DNA of 56,624 nucleotides from Bacilli bacterium (GCA_017405445.1 JAFRAK010000054.1:1-56624); one strand, 5' to 3'; numbered from the stretch's first letter, positions 44,308-55,163 are shown. Translations and numbers: made by a program. Notes: generated by a model not told the origin, from the letters alone.

Positions 44308-44366
44308 ATATGTCTACTTTGTTTAGTCGACTTGGTTTGTCGGAAGGCCGGGTTGATTAAGACATA
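44308..44366 (+). ncRNA. Structured leader hairpin of the tRNA-Gly precursor
   Basis: ATATGTC pairs with GACATAT at the base; after a one-sided bulge, 13 bases starting TTAGTCGAC pair with 13 bases ending GTTGATTAA (with G-U pairs). The tip contains CGGAAGGCC; GGAAGGC (44342-44348) is the exact complement of GCCTTCC (44396-44402) in the anticodon arm of the adjacent tRNA. It ends next to the first base of the tRNA. I know no family for it; it could be a folded tRNA leader removed by RNase P. Confidence 0.5.
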
Positions 44367-44367
44367 T

Positions 44368-44441
44368 GCGGATGTAGTTTAATGGTAGAACCCCAGCCTT
44401 CCAAGCTGACTACGGGAGTTCGATTCTCCTCATCCGCTCCA
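44368..44441 (+). tRNA. tRNA-Gly (anticodon TCC)
   Basis: A 74-nt tRNA: acceptor GCGGATG/CATCCGC, anticodon loop CTTCCAA giving anticodon TCC (reads GGA), T-arm GGGAGTTCGATTCTCC and encoded CCA. The anticodon stem has one outer C-A mismatch. It marks the left side of the mobile region. Confidence 0.93.
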
Positions 44442-44478
44442 TTTGTAAAAATCGTCGCACCAAGCGATGTTGAGATAA

Positions 44479-44507
44479 AACTCAATTCGAAAGAATTGAG
44501 TTTTTTT
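44479..44507 (+). terminator. Terminator between tRNA-Gly and the small 44533 gene
   Basis: AACTCAATTC, GAAA loop, GAATTGAGTT and seven T. It stands between the only obvious promoter and the following gene. Confidence 0.85.
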
Positions 44508-44532
44508 GTCATTTAAGAAAGGTTGTGATGAT

Positions 44533-44814
44533 ATGTTAAATATTATTAAAGAAAAACTTGATTTAAGCCCTGAATTGAAGAAAAAGATTAATTGGGCTAA
44601 GAATTATACTTCCGCATCAATAACTCTCGAGAAAGGTCATTTAATTAGGCTAGAACCTACTAATCTTGCTTACGTAGATCCTCATAAGGTAATAATCAAC
44701 AATTATACTTTCTTATTCTTTAATGGTGTTGAGTCATTTTATATTAACTCATTGAAAGAACAACATAATTTATCTGAATTAGAAAAATATTTTAAACTAG
44801 CTAAAAGTTGCTAA
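44533..44814 (+). CDS. Small protein of an unnamed recombinase-associated family, copy 1
   Basis: A 93-residue protein with a mixed alpha/beta pattern. It is homologous to the protein at 51280: both have a SPELKxKx(I/L)N-like opening (SPELKKKINWA against PSELKNKLNMK), a GH(L/V)I strand, TNL and a conserved DPHKVIINN/EPHKIIVNN motif. Each copy lies upstream of a large serine recombinase in the same orientation. No known domain. Roles such as directionality factor or RNA-binding regulator are possible but unproven. The start at 44533 follows AGAAAGG; a terminator lies just upstream. Confidence 0.65.
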   Translation: MLNIIKEKLDLSPELKKKINWAKNYTSASITLEKGHLIRLEPTNLAYVDPHKVIINNYTFLFFNGVESFYINSLKEQHNLSELEKYFKLAKSC

Positions 44815-44817
44815 CTA

Positions 44818-44845
44818 TTGACTTATTATAAAAAAGTGATATTAT
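44818..44845 (+). promoter_or_regulatory. Promoter of the recombinase 1 leader
   Basis: TTGACT (44818-44823), 16-nt spacer, TATTAT (44840-44845), about 45 bp before the leader peptide. Confidence 0.6.
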
Positions 44846-44889
44846 AAATAACCAGTGAAAGAGGTACTCTCTAGAAAAGGAGGTACATC

Positions 44890-44961
44890 ATGGATTTGAA
44901 CAATAAACTCAAATTTAAAATTTATAATATTGATTTATTTAGAGGAGTCAGTAGTACATAG
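44890..44961 (+). CDS. Leader peptide of recombinase 1 operon (23 residues)
   Basis: MDLNNKLKFKIYNIDLFRGV followed by SST and TAG. A very strong ribosome site (AAAAGGAGG, 6 nt before the ATG) precedes it. The last seven codons are the left arm of the terminator at 44941-44990, and the stop codon is in the loop region. A translating ribosome would cover the left arm and open the hairpin, so this looks like a regulatory leader peptide rather than a functional protein. Confidence 0.6.
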   Translation: MDLNNKLKFKIYNIDLFRGVSST

Positions 44962-44991
44962 ACTTATGTGCGCTACTGTCTCCTCTTTTTT
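44941..44991 (+). terminator. Attenuator-type terminator upstream of recombinase 1
   Basis: AGAGGAGTCAGTAG (44941-44954) pairs with CTACTGTCTCCTCT (44973-44986) with one mismatch; CATA/TATG pairs inside; T tract follows. It lies between the promoter at 44818 and the recombinase genes. Confidence 0.8.
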
Positions 44992-45008
44992 AGTATTAGA
45001 AAGGTATT

Positions 45009-47029
<2,021 letters not shown>

Positions 47030-47035
47030 CCCACG

Positions 47036-47120
47036 GAATCTTGTATGTCGAAGATGTACAAGATACCTAGGGGGTTATATATCTTGGATGCCACGATATG
47101 GGCCACACTAACCCACACTA
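47036..47120. other. Candidate origin of transfer (oriT) for the MobV relaxase
   Basis: The gap between recombinase 1 and the relaxase has an inverted repeat ATCTTGTA (47038-47045) / TACAAGAT (47057-47064) and two direct copies of CCACACTA (47103-47110 and 47113-47120). Read on the minus strand these give TTAGTGTGGGTTAGTGTGG, similar to the TAGTGTG/TTA nick region of pMV158-type MobV plasmids. The position just upstream of the relaxase fits. No nick site has been shown. Confidence 0.5.
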
Positions 47121-47135
47121 AAAAGGAGGAATTAT

Positions 47136-48557
47136 ATGTCTGAATTACCTTATTCATTTCATTTAGGAAGAAATAAAAATAGAACAACTTCATCAAGAAA
47201 TAATGCTAAAAATAATTTAAGTAAATCTACTTCACTAGCAAATAATGGAATACAAAATTATCAGCAATTATCAAAAGTAAACAATCATGATTTTAGAAAG
47301 TATGATCAAGACACTAGAGGTATTTATACTCTTAAAGGAACAAATGATGTTGTTAATGATGTTAAGAATTTTTATAAGAAAGAATTTGAGGAAGCTAGAC
47401 TTGAATACAACAATAAACAATCCAGACCTAGTAGAAGAATTGATGATTATTTTCAAAATGTATCAGATGATGAAAAAAGAGATTTAGCATGTGAGATTAT
47501 AATAGAACTTGGAAATATAGAATTTTGGGATTCTAAAGATAAAGATTATAGAGAAAAAATGGTAAATGTTTATTTTGAAAACATGAAATGCTTAGAAAAG
47601 TTAGTTCCGGAATTTAAAATAACAAATGCAGTAGTACATTTAGATGAAAGATCACCTCATATGCATATTGTAGGTGTTCCTGTTAAAGATGGTTGCAAAA
47701 CTGGTTTATCAAAACAAGCCAATAAATCATTTGTTTTTACTAAAGATAGATTAGAACAAATACAAGATGTAATGAGAGATAATTGTATTAAAGAATTTAA
47801 TAAAGCATATGATGAAAACTATTCTCTCAAAGAAAAAGAAAAAGGTAGAAATCATGATATCCACGTTAAGGATATGATTAATTATAAAGAACTAAAAAAT
47901 GAACTTGATCAGAACAAAAAAAGCATTGAGAAAAATAATGATAAGATAAAATCGATAAACAAGTCAGCTACTGACTTGAAAGAGTTATTAGATAATTTGG
48001 AAGAATCTAGATTTGGTGGTTATAAATTAAATAATCAGCAAAAACAAAGATTAAAAGGTTTATTAAAAGATGTTGAATCTTTAACTGATTATTTCGATAA
48101 TTATAGAAATATAATAAATAATATCGCCACTATAAATGATGATTTAGAATATCAAAGGAAAGAAACTAAAATCCTTGGTAATAAAGTTAATAGTTTGGAA
48201 GTTGATAATAAAAAATTAAAAACTGAACTAGAAAATCAAAAGAATTCAAATTCGTTATTAAAGAGTTTAATTAATGCTAGAAATGATGAACACTTAAATT
48301 TAATTACTCACTTAGCTCAGGGAGTCAATTCTAAAAATAGTTATACATCAGATATTTATAGAAAAGTTAGTAATAAGTTTAAAGAAAAGAGATTGATTTC
48401 TAAAAATGAACATAGAGTTATACTAAGGCCTCTATTTGGTATTAGTAAATCAGAAATAGAACGAGCATTACATCATATTAATCAAGAAATGGAAGAACAA
48501 GCTGAAGAATTTTATAATCAAAGAATGAATTCAAATGAAAACGACTATGTGCTATAG
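47136..48557 (+). CDS. MobV-family relaxase (Mob/Pre)
   Basis: A 473-residue DNA-nicking enzyme for mobilisation. Motif I with the candidate nucleophile His51 is NNHDFRKYD; the metal-binding motif III is VVHLDERSPHMHIVGVPV (His168, Glu171, His175, His177). The second half (about 250-400) is a long coiled coil (EKNNDKIKSINKSATDLKEL, NKVNSLEVDNKKLKTELENQ), normal for Pre/Mob proteins. AAAGGAGG precedes the ATG. It makes the element mobilisable by helper conjugation systems; no type IV secretion genes are seen. Confidence 0.9.
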   Translation: MSELPYSFHLGRNKNRTTSSRNNAKNNLSKSTSLANNGIQNYQQLSKVNNHDFRKYDQDTRGIYTLKGTNDVVNDVKNFYKKEFEEARLEYNNKQSRPSRRIDDYFQNVSDDEKRDLACEIIIELGNIEFWDSKDKDYREKMVNVYFENMKCLEKLVPEFKITNAVVHLDERSPHMHIVGVPVKDGCKTGLSKQANKSFVFTKDRLEQIQDVMRDNCIKEFNKAYDENYSLKEKEKGRNHDIHVKDMINYKELKNELDQNKKSIEKNNDKIKSINKSATDLKELLDNLEESRFGGYKLNNQQKQRLKGLLKDVESLTDYFDNYRNIINNIATINDDLEYQRKETKILGNKVNSLEVDNKKLKTELENQKNSNSLLKSLINARNDEHLNLITHLAQGVNSKNSYTSDIYRKVSNKFKEKRLISKNEHRVILRPLFGISKSEIERALHHINQEMEEQAEEFYNQRMNSNENDYVL

Positions 48558-48566
48558 TCGTTTTAA
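48538..48566 (+). terminator. Terminator of the relaxase gene
   Basis: AAAACGACTAT and ATAGTCGTTTT with a 5-nt loop; the left arm is inside the last codons. Confidence 0.75.
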
Positions 48567-48590
48567 TAGTTATATATTTTTTATTATAAT

Positions 48591-49205
48591 TCAATCTATT
48601 TTTGAACCACAATTTGAGCAATAATTCCCATTAACTTTCATTCCACAATTAGGACAAATAGAGTTAATTTTATCACCTATTTTGCAATTGGGATTATTTT
48701 TTAATGTAGTTAATGCACGATTAAACAAATTTGCACTTTCAACTTGTATTTCATATGTTTTTTGACCAATCTGAAAAACTAATCCATTATTTGTTGGTAT
48801 AATAGAAGAAATTTTATTAATTGGTTTATCAAAAGATATTCCATTTGAGGCAAAAATAATTCTTTTATTAGTTAGTAGTAGCATTCCATTATATGTTGTT
48901 CTTTGAGTGTTTCTAATTGCCTGACCGCCTGATCCACCAGTTCTATAACTTAAACCTTTTGCTATTCTAACATTAAAACCTGCATTTTTTCCGGTATATC
49001 CAGCAACTTTAGTTGTATCTTTATATGTGCTTGCATAATCTGCATAACAACAAAATTCATCTTCTAATAAATTTAAAATGTTTACATTTATAACTGGCAA
49101 TCCACCTCTATTTATTTCATCTATTACATATTGAGGCATGGCACAATTATTACTGCCTTTTGAAATCTTTGAAATTGCATTTGATAATTCTTTAAATATT
49201 TTCAT
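48591..49205 (-). CDS. PH-like domain protein with C-terminal zinc ribbon
   Basis: A 204-residue cytosolic protein. Residues about 40-170 have the pattern of bacterial PH/GRAM-like domains (GMLLLTNKRIIFASNGISFDKPINKISSI cut here to core LLLTNKRIIFAS), preceded by DEFCCYADYAS. The last 25 residues are a zinc ribbon (CPNCGMKVNGNYCSNCGSKI). It is the last gene of a minus-strand group with another zinc-ribbon protein and a broken gene, located as cargo between the relaxase and recombinase 2. Function unknown; membrane-surface or stress-related roles are possible. The start follows GGAGAA. Confidence 0.65.
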   Translation of the reverse strand: MKIFKELSNAISKISKGSNNCAMPQYVIDEINRGGLPVINVNILNLLEDEFCCYADYASTYKDTTKVAGYTGKNAGFNVRIAKGLSYRTGGSGGQAIRNTQRTTYNGMLLLTNKRIIFASNGISFDKPINKISSIIPTNNGLVFQIGQKTYEIQVESANLFNRALTTLKNNPNCKIGDKINSICPNCGMKVNGNYCSNCGSKID

Positions 49206-49214
49206 TTTTTCTCC

Positions 49215-49735
49215 TTATTTTACATAATCAATTTTATTGTTCCTAGGTTTGTATATATAATTATTTTTAATCTTGTTTTTACAGTCAATAATTAACTCAT
49301 CTATTGTTTTTATAAACCAGTCATTTGGATAATACTCATTATTAGTAGCATAGTATTTTGAACTTTTAATATTATTTTAAAATAATAGTGCATCATCAAT
49401 TTTTCCCATTTTAATAAGAACACCGACTTTTTTTCTATAAGATATTGGATCATAAGGATATAATTCAATTGCTTTTTTTCTATATTCTTTATTTGACCAC
49501 GAATATGCCATTGCATAAATATATCTTTGTTTACTTGTAGTAGGATTGCCACATATTTCTATAACTTTATTCAGAATATCTTGCCCGTTCTTACAGTTTT
49601 TTAAAATATCATCTATTACTTTTTTTCTTTGCCATTTAAATTAATACTCGTTGAAACAGATAAAGTTTCAAATAATTTCAGTGCAAAATCCGGATTGTTT
49701 GTTAATGAAATATCTGTCTTTAAAAAATTGAACAT
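49215..49735 (-). pseudogene. Broken gene for a helical TPR-like protein
   Basis: Reading the minus strand from ATG at 49735 gives MFNFLKTDISLTNNPDFALK and on to NGKEKK, where a run of seven A ends the frame at TAA. With one base added in that run the frame continues VIDDILKNCKNG, TSKQRYIYAMAYSWSNKEYR, KAIELYPYDPISYRKKVG, then meets one in-frame TAA (49377-49379) after DDALLF and continues NNIKSSKYYATNNEYYPNDW to a final TAA at 49215. So a frameshift and a nonsense codon break a gene of about 170 residues. The repeat-like helices (KKAIELYPYDPISYRKKV) recall TPR units. It sits between the two zinc-ribbon genes and was probably in their operon. Confidence 0.65.
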
Positions 49736-49809
49736 GTTTTATAACTCCTTATTTTATCTTTAATATATTTTTTACATCAAAATGGTTGAATAAAATTAGT
49801 ATTATTTAT

Positions 49810-50982
49810 TTAGAACCATATATTGTTAATATCTACTTTTTCTTCATAATTTATTTCGTCATTTAATTCATTGCTTTGAATACTAAATACTCCCAATGGA
49901 AACACACTATTTTGTAATTTACCAGAATTTAAATCCTTTCCATAACCACAATATTTAATTTGAATTGTAACTGTTTTAGGATATAACAATACTTTTTTGT
50001 ATTTCTTTTCCTTAATAGAAGAAATAATTTCTTTTGTTATATTTATGGAATCTTTTTTATAATCATTATAGTTATAATATTTGTCGGCATATACATATAA
50101 TTCGTAAACTTCATTTCCAAGTGTTCCTGTTTGATAACTTTTAAAAATTGTTTCTTTTTTATTTAATATTTTAGTTATCTTTTCATCTAAATAATCCATA
50201 TATTTATCTGATTCTATGTATTCTGATTCAACGTTATTTTCTTCTTTAGTTTGATTATTTTCTTTAGTTTGATTATTTTCTTTAGTTTGATTATTTTCTT
50301 TAGTTTCATTAGCTTCATTATTTTTATTATTGGAATTTTCAACTTCGACTCCATATTTATAGTCATTATCAACTCTAATATATATTAATTTTTTATCATC
50401 ATCTAATTTTATTGTAATTTCTTTATAATTCTTATCCTTAAGTTTTAAGTTATCACAGGTTGTGTAATCTGATAAATTTGATCTAATATTATCTATCCCA
50501 AAAATCTTATCTAATTGGTTATATGTCTCTTCTGAATAACATTCTATTATTTTATTCTTTAATTCTTTTTTATCTTGAATAGAACCAGTAATACCTATTA
50601 CAAGAAAGACAACCCATATAATAGCAATAAAAATTATTTTTTTCTTTTTATCTAATTTGTCAGATTTTATTATAAAAAAAGTAGCAGTAAATGGAAGTAA
50701 GAATATCCAAGCAAGAACTAGCCATAACATTTTATTATTTTTCTTTTGTGGTTGTGAATAATTAATAGTAGCGCTTTGATTAGTTTTGCTTTCTTGCTGT
50801 GCTCTAATTCTTCCTTTTTCAAATTCATATCCATTTTGTTCCATATCATCAAATTTTACATGTTTTACTTCATCATCTAATTTAAATGTTGTTTGACAAT
50901 ACTTACATGTAATTTCTTCTGATTCTGGATCTACCTTTAATGTTGCTCCACAGTTCTTACACTTTAGTTCTACTAGCTTCAT
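49810..50982 (-). CDS. Zinc-ribbon membrane protein with NQTKEN repeats
   Basis: A 390-residue protein. The N-terminus is a zinc ribbon (VELKCKNCGATLKVD and ITCKYCQTTF), followed by a linker, two membrane segments (about 83-105 and 117-134), an extracytoplasmic domain with a Cys pair (IIECYSEETYNQL, DYTTCDNLKL), a low-complexity stretch of NQTKEN repeats (about 222-248) and a C-terminal beta domain (about 255-390). No known family. It heads the minus-strand cargo group; AGGAG precedes the ATG. Cargo of a mobile element suggests an accessory role, but nothing shows which. Confidence 0.6.
   Translation of the reverse strand: MKLVELKCKNCGATLKVDPESEEITCKYCQTTFKLDDEVKHVKFDDMEQNGYEFEKGRIRAQQESKTNQSATINYSQPQKKNNKMLWLVLAWIFLLPFTATFFIIKSDKLDKKKKIIFIAIIWVVFLVIGITGSIQDKKELKNKIIECYSEETYNQLDKIFGIDNIRSNLSDYTTCDNLKLKDKNYKEITIKLDDDKKLIYIRVDNDYKYGVEVENSNNKNNEANETKENNQTKENNQTKENNQTKEENNVESEYIESDKYMDYLDEKITKILNKKETIFKSYQTGTLGNEVYELYVYADKYYNYNDYKKDSINITKEIISSIKEKKYKKVLLYPKTVTIQIKYCGYGKDLNSGKLQNSVFPLGVFSIQSNELNDEINYEEKVDINNIWF
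50243..50308. repeat. 18-bp tandem repeat in the zinc-ribbon membrane protein gene
   Basis: About 3.5 copies of TTTAGTTTGATTATTTTC on the plus strand, encoding NQTKEN on the minus strand. Confidence 0.85.
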
Positions 50983-51083
50983 AAATAATCAACTCCTAAA
51001 GAAATATACTATAATTATTTTATCATATAAAAAGCTTAGTTTTAATAAGAATTGAAATTTTTTTCTATTTTATTATAAAAATA

Positions 51084-51092
51084 TGTTATAAT
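51084..51092 (+). promoter_or_regulatory. Extended -10 promoter of the second small-protein gene
   Basis: TGTTATAAT; no clear -35. It lies nearly 190 bp before the coding start, leaving a structured leader. Confidence 0.6.
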
Positions 51093-51099
51093 TAATTTG

Positions 51100-51214
51100 T
51101 AATTGAGTTTTATCTCTTTTACATTTGTAAGCATGTGTTTCTAAAACGAGACACACAATTGCTCCATTGAGGTTAAAACTCGCACACTTCATTTATTGGA
51201 GAGTGCGTTTTTCT
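51100..51214 (+). promoter_or_regulatory. Structured leader ending in a terminator (candidate attenuator)
   Basis: After the promoter come AATTGAGTTTTATCTC (51101-51116; an inverted copy of 44472-44487), a hairpin TGTGTTTC-6 nt-GAGACACA (51134-51155) and a terminator CGCACACT/AGAGTGCG (51181-51207) with T tract. The gene at 51280 therefore needs read-through or another promoter. Confidence 0.55.
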
Positions 51215-51279
51215 TTATACAAAACAAGTTCATAGTATTTGATATTATGGGCTTTTTCTTATGTTAGGAGGTGTATTTT

Positions 51280-51582
51280 TTGAAAACGACCATAGAAAGT
51301 TTAATATTCCCTAGTGAATTGAAAAATAAGTTAAATATGAAAGTTGGCAAAGGTAATTTAGATATTAGCTTTATTAATGGACATGTTATCAATATTGATA
51401 AAACTAATTTAAGTATTACAGAACCACACAAAATTATAGTTAATAATAATGTAAATACTCTTATTGCTTATGTTTATGATAATAATAATAAAATATACTT
51501 ACCTAATCATAATGCTATTGTATCTATAACTAAGTTTATTAGTATCCTTAATGATATGAATAAGTGCAAAAACAATGATTAA
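51280..51582 (+). CDS. Small protein of an unnamed recombinase-associated family, copy 2
   Basis: A 100-residue homologue of the protein at 44533 (shared PSELKNKLN-like start, GHVINIDKTNL and EPHKIIVNN). AGGAGG precedes a TTG start by 8 nt; the GTG three codons upstream overlaps the ribosome site. It precedes large serine recombinase 2 by about 350 bp, just as copy 1 precedes recombinase 1. Function unknown; the repeated pairing implies a role in control or chemistry of the recombinase. Confidence 0.65.
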   Translation: MKTTIESLIFPSELKNKLNMKVGKGNLDISFINGHVINIDKTNLSITEPHKIIVNNNVNTLIAYVYDNNNKIYLPNHNAIVSITKFISILNDMNKCKNND

Positions 51583-51622
51583 TAAGAGTTATAAATTGTT
51601 AAAATGTAGGATTCTTTTAATA

Positions 51623-51804
51623 TTTGCACAAAAATTGCACAATTTACTTCCTACTTTTTGCACGATTTACTTCCTAGACATTGCCAAGTCAATATGCTAT
51701 AGTATGTATCGTAGATGGTAATTCTACGAATATGGATTTAATAATTGCAGGAATTTTGCAGACTTTTTGCAGAAAATTTGCAGGATTTTTGCATAGACTT
51801 TGCA
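51623..51804 (+). repeat. Helically phased TTGCA arrays upstream of recombinase 2
   Basis: TTGCA motifs begin at 51744, 51755, 51766, 51777, 51788 and 51799, exactly 11 bp apart (TTGCAG four times, then TTGCAT twice). A looser first group has TTGCAC at 51623, 51634 and 51657, with a repeated TTTACTTCCTA 23 bp apart. The strict array runs into the -35 region of the second promoter, so it may be a multi-site operator. Confidence 0.8.
51674..51727 (+). promoter_or_regulatory. Promoter unit 1 with 5' hairpin
   Basis: TAGACA (51674-51679), 17-nt spacer, TATAGT (51697-51702), then CGTAGA (51709-51714) / TCTACG (51722-51727), a hairpin starting at the expected transcription start. Confidence 0.6.
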
Positions 51805-51846
51805 TTGTCAATATGTTAAAGTATGTATCGTAGAGATTATACTCTA
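51793..51846 (+). promoter_or_regulatory. Promoter unit 2 with 5' hairpin
   Basis: TAGACT (51793-51798), 17-nt spacer, TAAAGT (51816-51821), then GTAGAG (51829-51834) / CTCTAC (51841-51846). It repeats unit 1 at a distance of 119 bp with the shared core GTATGTATCGTAGA. Confidence 0.6.
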
Positions 51847-51862
51847 CACTATTATTAACTAG

Positions 51863-53674
<1,812 letters not shown>

Positions 53675-53711
53675 AAATTTGCTTCAATTTTTATTTGAGG
53701 GGGTTGATAAT

Positions 53712-53882
53712 ATGAATTATTTTTTTAAATATTTAATACCACAACTAATGGAATACTTTAATAATGACAAGGAATTATTATTAGAATTTTTACCAAAAAT
53801 TATTGGTACTAAATATATAAATGATATAGAAAATTTTATGAAAGAAGATGAAATAATTTATGAAAAAAATTTAAAAAGATAG
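53712..53882 (+). CDS. Small protein downstream of recombinase 2
   Basis: A 56-residue helical, acidic protein (YLIPQLMEYFNNDKELLLEF). GAGGGGG precedes the ATG by 9 nt, and the gene starts 37 nt after recombinase 2, so it is probably in the same operon. Family not recognised; small proteins in this position can be excision factors, but nothing in the sequence proves that. Confidence 0.45.
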   Translation: MNYFFKYLIPQLMEYFNNDKELLLEFLPKIIGTKYINDIENFMKEDEIIYEKNLKR

Positions 53883-54199
53883 TTATGAAAATAAAAAAGC
53901 TAGTTAATAATTAAATATTTAATTATTACTTAAAAAAGCATAGTGTAATACAATTGTTATACAAAGAAATGATTATAAAATAAGTAAAAGAAAATTAAAA
54001 ATAAATAATTGTAATACATAAAGCTAAAAAATGTATTACATTTCGCAAGTGCGAAATGTGTTCTGGTGCATAAACGAGGTTGAAAATTCCTTTGTTTTAT
54101 AAGGAATTTGAAACTTCGTGGTGCATTCACATATCCTGTTGTATTATTTTTTAGTTAAAATTGAGTAATAATTAATAAAAATAGAAATGGAGGTTTGTA
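53883..54199. other. Non-coding region with a cluster of inverted repeats (candidate oriT or replication origin)
   Basis: No gene is seen in this 317-bp stretch. GTAATACAT (54011-54019) / ATGTATTAC (54031-54039) is followed by a 22-bp perfect palindrome ACATTTCGCAAGTGCGAAAT plus GT (54038-54059). A longer hairpin then lies at 54074-54119, with ACGAGGTT/AACTTCGT as outer arms and AAATTCCTT/AAGGAATTT as inner arms. It is flanked by direct repeats TGGTGCAT at 54064-54071 and 54119-54126. A ribbon-helix-helix gene follows at once, as is common beside relaxosome or replication origins. Confidence 0.5.
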
Positions 54200-54517
54200 A
54201 TGGAAAGTTTAAGATTATCAGAAAAAGATATTAAGTTATTAAATAAATTTATGGAGGAAAATGATATTGAAAATAAGTCAGAAGCTATTAGACAATGCAT
54301 TAAAAAAAGTACAAGTCAAAATGATTTAAATAACTTTATTTTTGATATAAATAATAAAATGAATCGATTAATTCATAATCAATTTTTAACGAAAAAACTG
54401 TTAGAACAATTTTTTGTTAATATGAGATTTAATTCAAATACTGATGTAAATTCAAGTCTAACTTTAGATGAATTTAATGAACAGTTTAATAAATATAGCA
54501 ATCAATTTTTAAATTAA
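54200..54517 (+). CDS. Ribbon-helix-helix DNA-binding protein
   Basis: A 105-residue protein. The N-terminal 40 residues have the RHH pattern (SLRLSEKDIKLLNKFMEENDI then ENKSEAIRQCI): a beta strand followed by two helices, with Arg/Leu/Ser on the strand. The rest is helical and polar. Proteins of this kind act as MobC/TraY-like relaxosome accessories or as repressors. GGAGG precedes the ATG. The adjacent inverted-repeat cluster is its likely DNA target. Confidence 0.7.
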   Translation: MESLRLSEKDIKLLNKFMEENDIENKSEAIRQCIKKSTSQNDLNNFIFDINNKMNRLIHNQFLTKKLLEQFFVNMRFNSNTDVNSSLTLDEFNEQFNKYSNQFLN

Positions 54518-54535
54518 CTTTTTGATAAATAAAAA

Positions 54536-54580
54536 AGATATGTTGTATACTTTCTTGTATATAGCATATCTCTTTTTTTA
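54536..54580. terminator. Bidirectional terminator between converging genes
   Basis: AGATATG (54536-54542) plus TGTATAC pair with GTATATA plus CATATCT (54565-54571), with A and T tracts on the two sides. Confidence 0.75.
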
Positions 54581-54591
54581 TTGTAATAAAT

Positions 54592-55041
54592 TTATTTTAT
54601 TTTTTTAATATCACTTCTACCAAGTATCCAATCTGCAGAATAATTACCCATCTTACATACTTCAATTAAGAAGGCACATAATATTAAAACTTTACCAGTT
54701 TCATATGCACTCCAGGTAGAATTAGAAGTATTTAATCTATCAGCGAATTCTCTTAATGTTTCATTAAAATCTTTTCTAATTTCAATTGCTCTTTTAGAAA
54801 AAATTTTCATATCTATTTCTTTAGAAGATTCTATAATTATTTTCTTATCTGTAAGTCCTAATAAGTAATCAATATTAATTTTATAAATATTTGCAAGCTG
54901 ATATAGTCTTCTTGTTGGAATAATATCTTTTCCGTTTTCCCATCTTGAGTATATTGAATCACTAACTCCTAGTTTGCTTGCTATACTTCTTTTAGTTAAA
55001 TCATTTTGTTCTCTTAATTCTTCAAATCTATTTTTATCCAT
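54592..55041 (-). CDS. XRE-family regulator with two HTH domains
   Basis: A 149-residue protein with two Xre/Cro-CI-type helix-turn-helix domains in tandem. The first (about 1-65) has NDLTKRSIASKLGVSDSIYSRWENG and ends DYLLGLTD; the second (about 82-148) has TLREFADRLNTSNSTWSAYETGK and ends DWILGRSD. Sequences are quoted only by core: SKLGVSDSIYSRWE and DRLNTSNSTWSAYE. Most relatives have a single HTH. It is divergent from the 55164 gene and likely represses it and itself. The ATG at 55041 follows AGGTGG by five bases. Confidence 0.85.
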   Translation of the reverse strand: MDKNRFEELREQNDLTKRSIASKLGVSDSIYSRWENGKDIIPTRRLYQLANIYKINIDYLLGLTDKKIIIESSKEIDMKIFSKRAIEIRKDFNETLREFADRLNTSNSTWSAYETGKVLILCAFLIEVCKMGNYSADWILGRSDIKKIK

Positions 55042-55115
55042 AGGTACCACCTACAAATAATTTTCACATTAAAAGTAATAATATTCACAAAACCGAACAA
55101 ACTACGAGCAAAATA

Positions 55116-55124
55116 TGTTATAAT
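55116..55124 (+). promoter_or_regulatory. Extended -10 promoter of the 55164 gene
   Basis: TGTTATAAT, 40 bp before the start codon; -35 not clear. The divergent spacing from the HTH gene suggests shared operators in 55051-55115. Confidence 0.55.
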
Positions 55125-55163
55125 GATTTTTGTAAGTTTAGGTTTAAGAAGGAGCTAAAGTTT

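Noticed and set aside
44308..44366. T-box riboswitch before tRNA-Gly
   Set aside because: No T-box sequence, no antiterminator pair and the downstream gene is the tRNA itself rather than a synthetase or transporter.
44368..44441. tRNA-Gly 3' end as attachment site for a tyrosine integrase
   Set aside because: Both recombinases are serine type, and I saw no second copy of the tRNA 3' end further right.
49310..49552. An 80-codon minus-strand frame
   Set aside because: It is out of frame with the longer, more protein-like reading of the broken gene at 49215-49735 and has no ribosome site.
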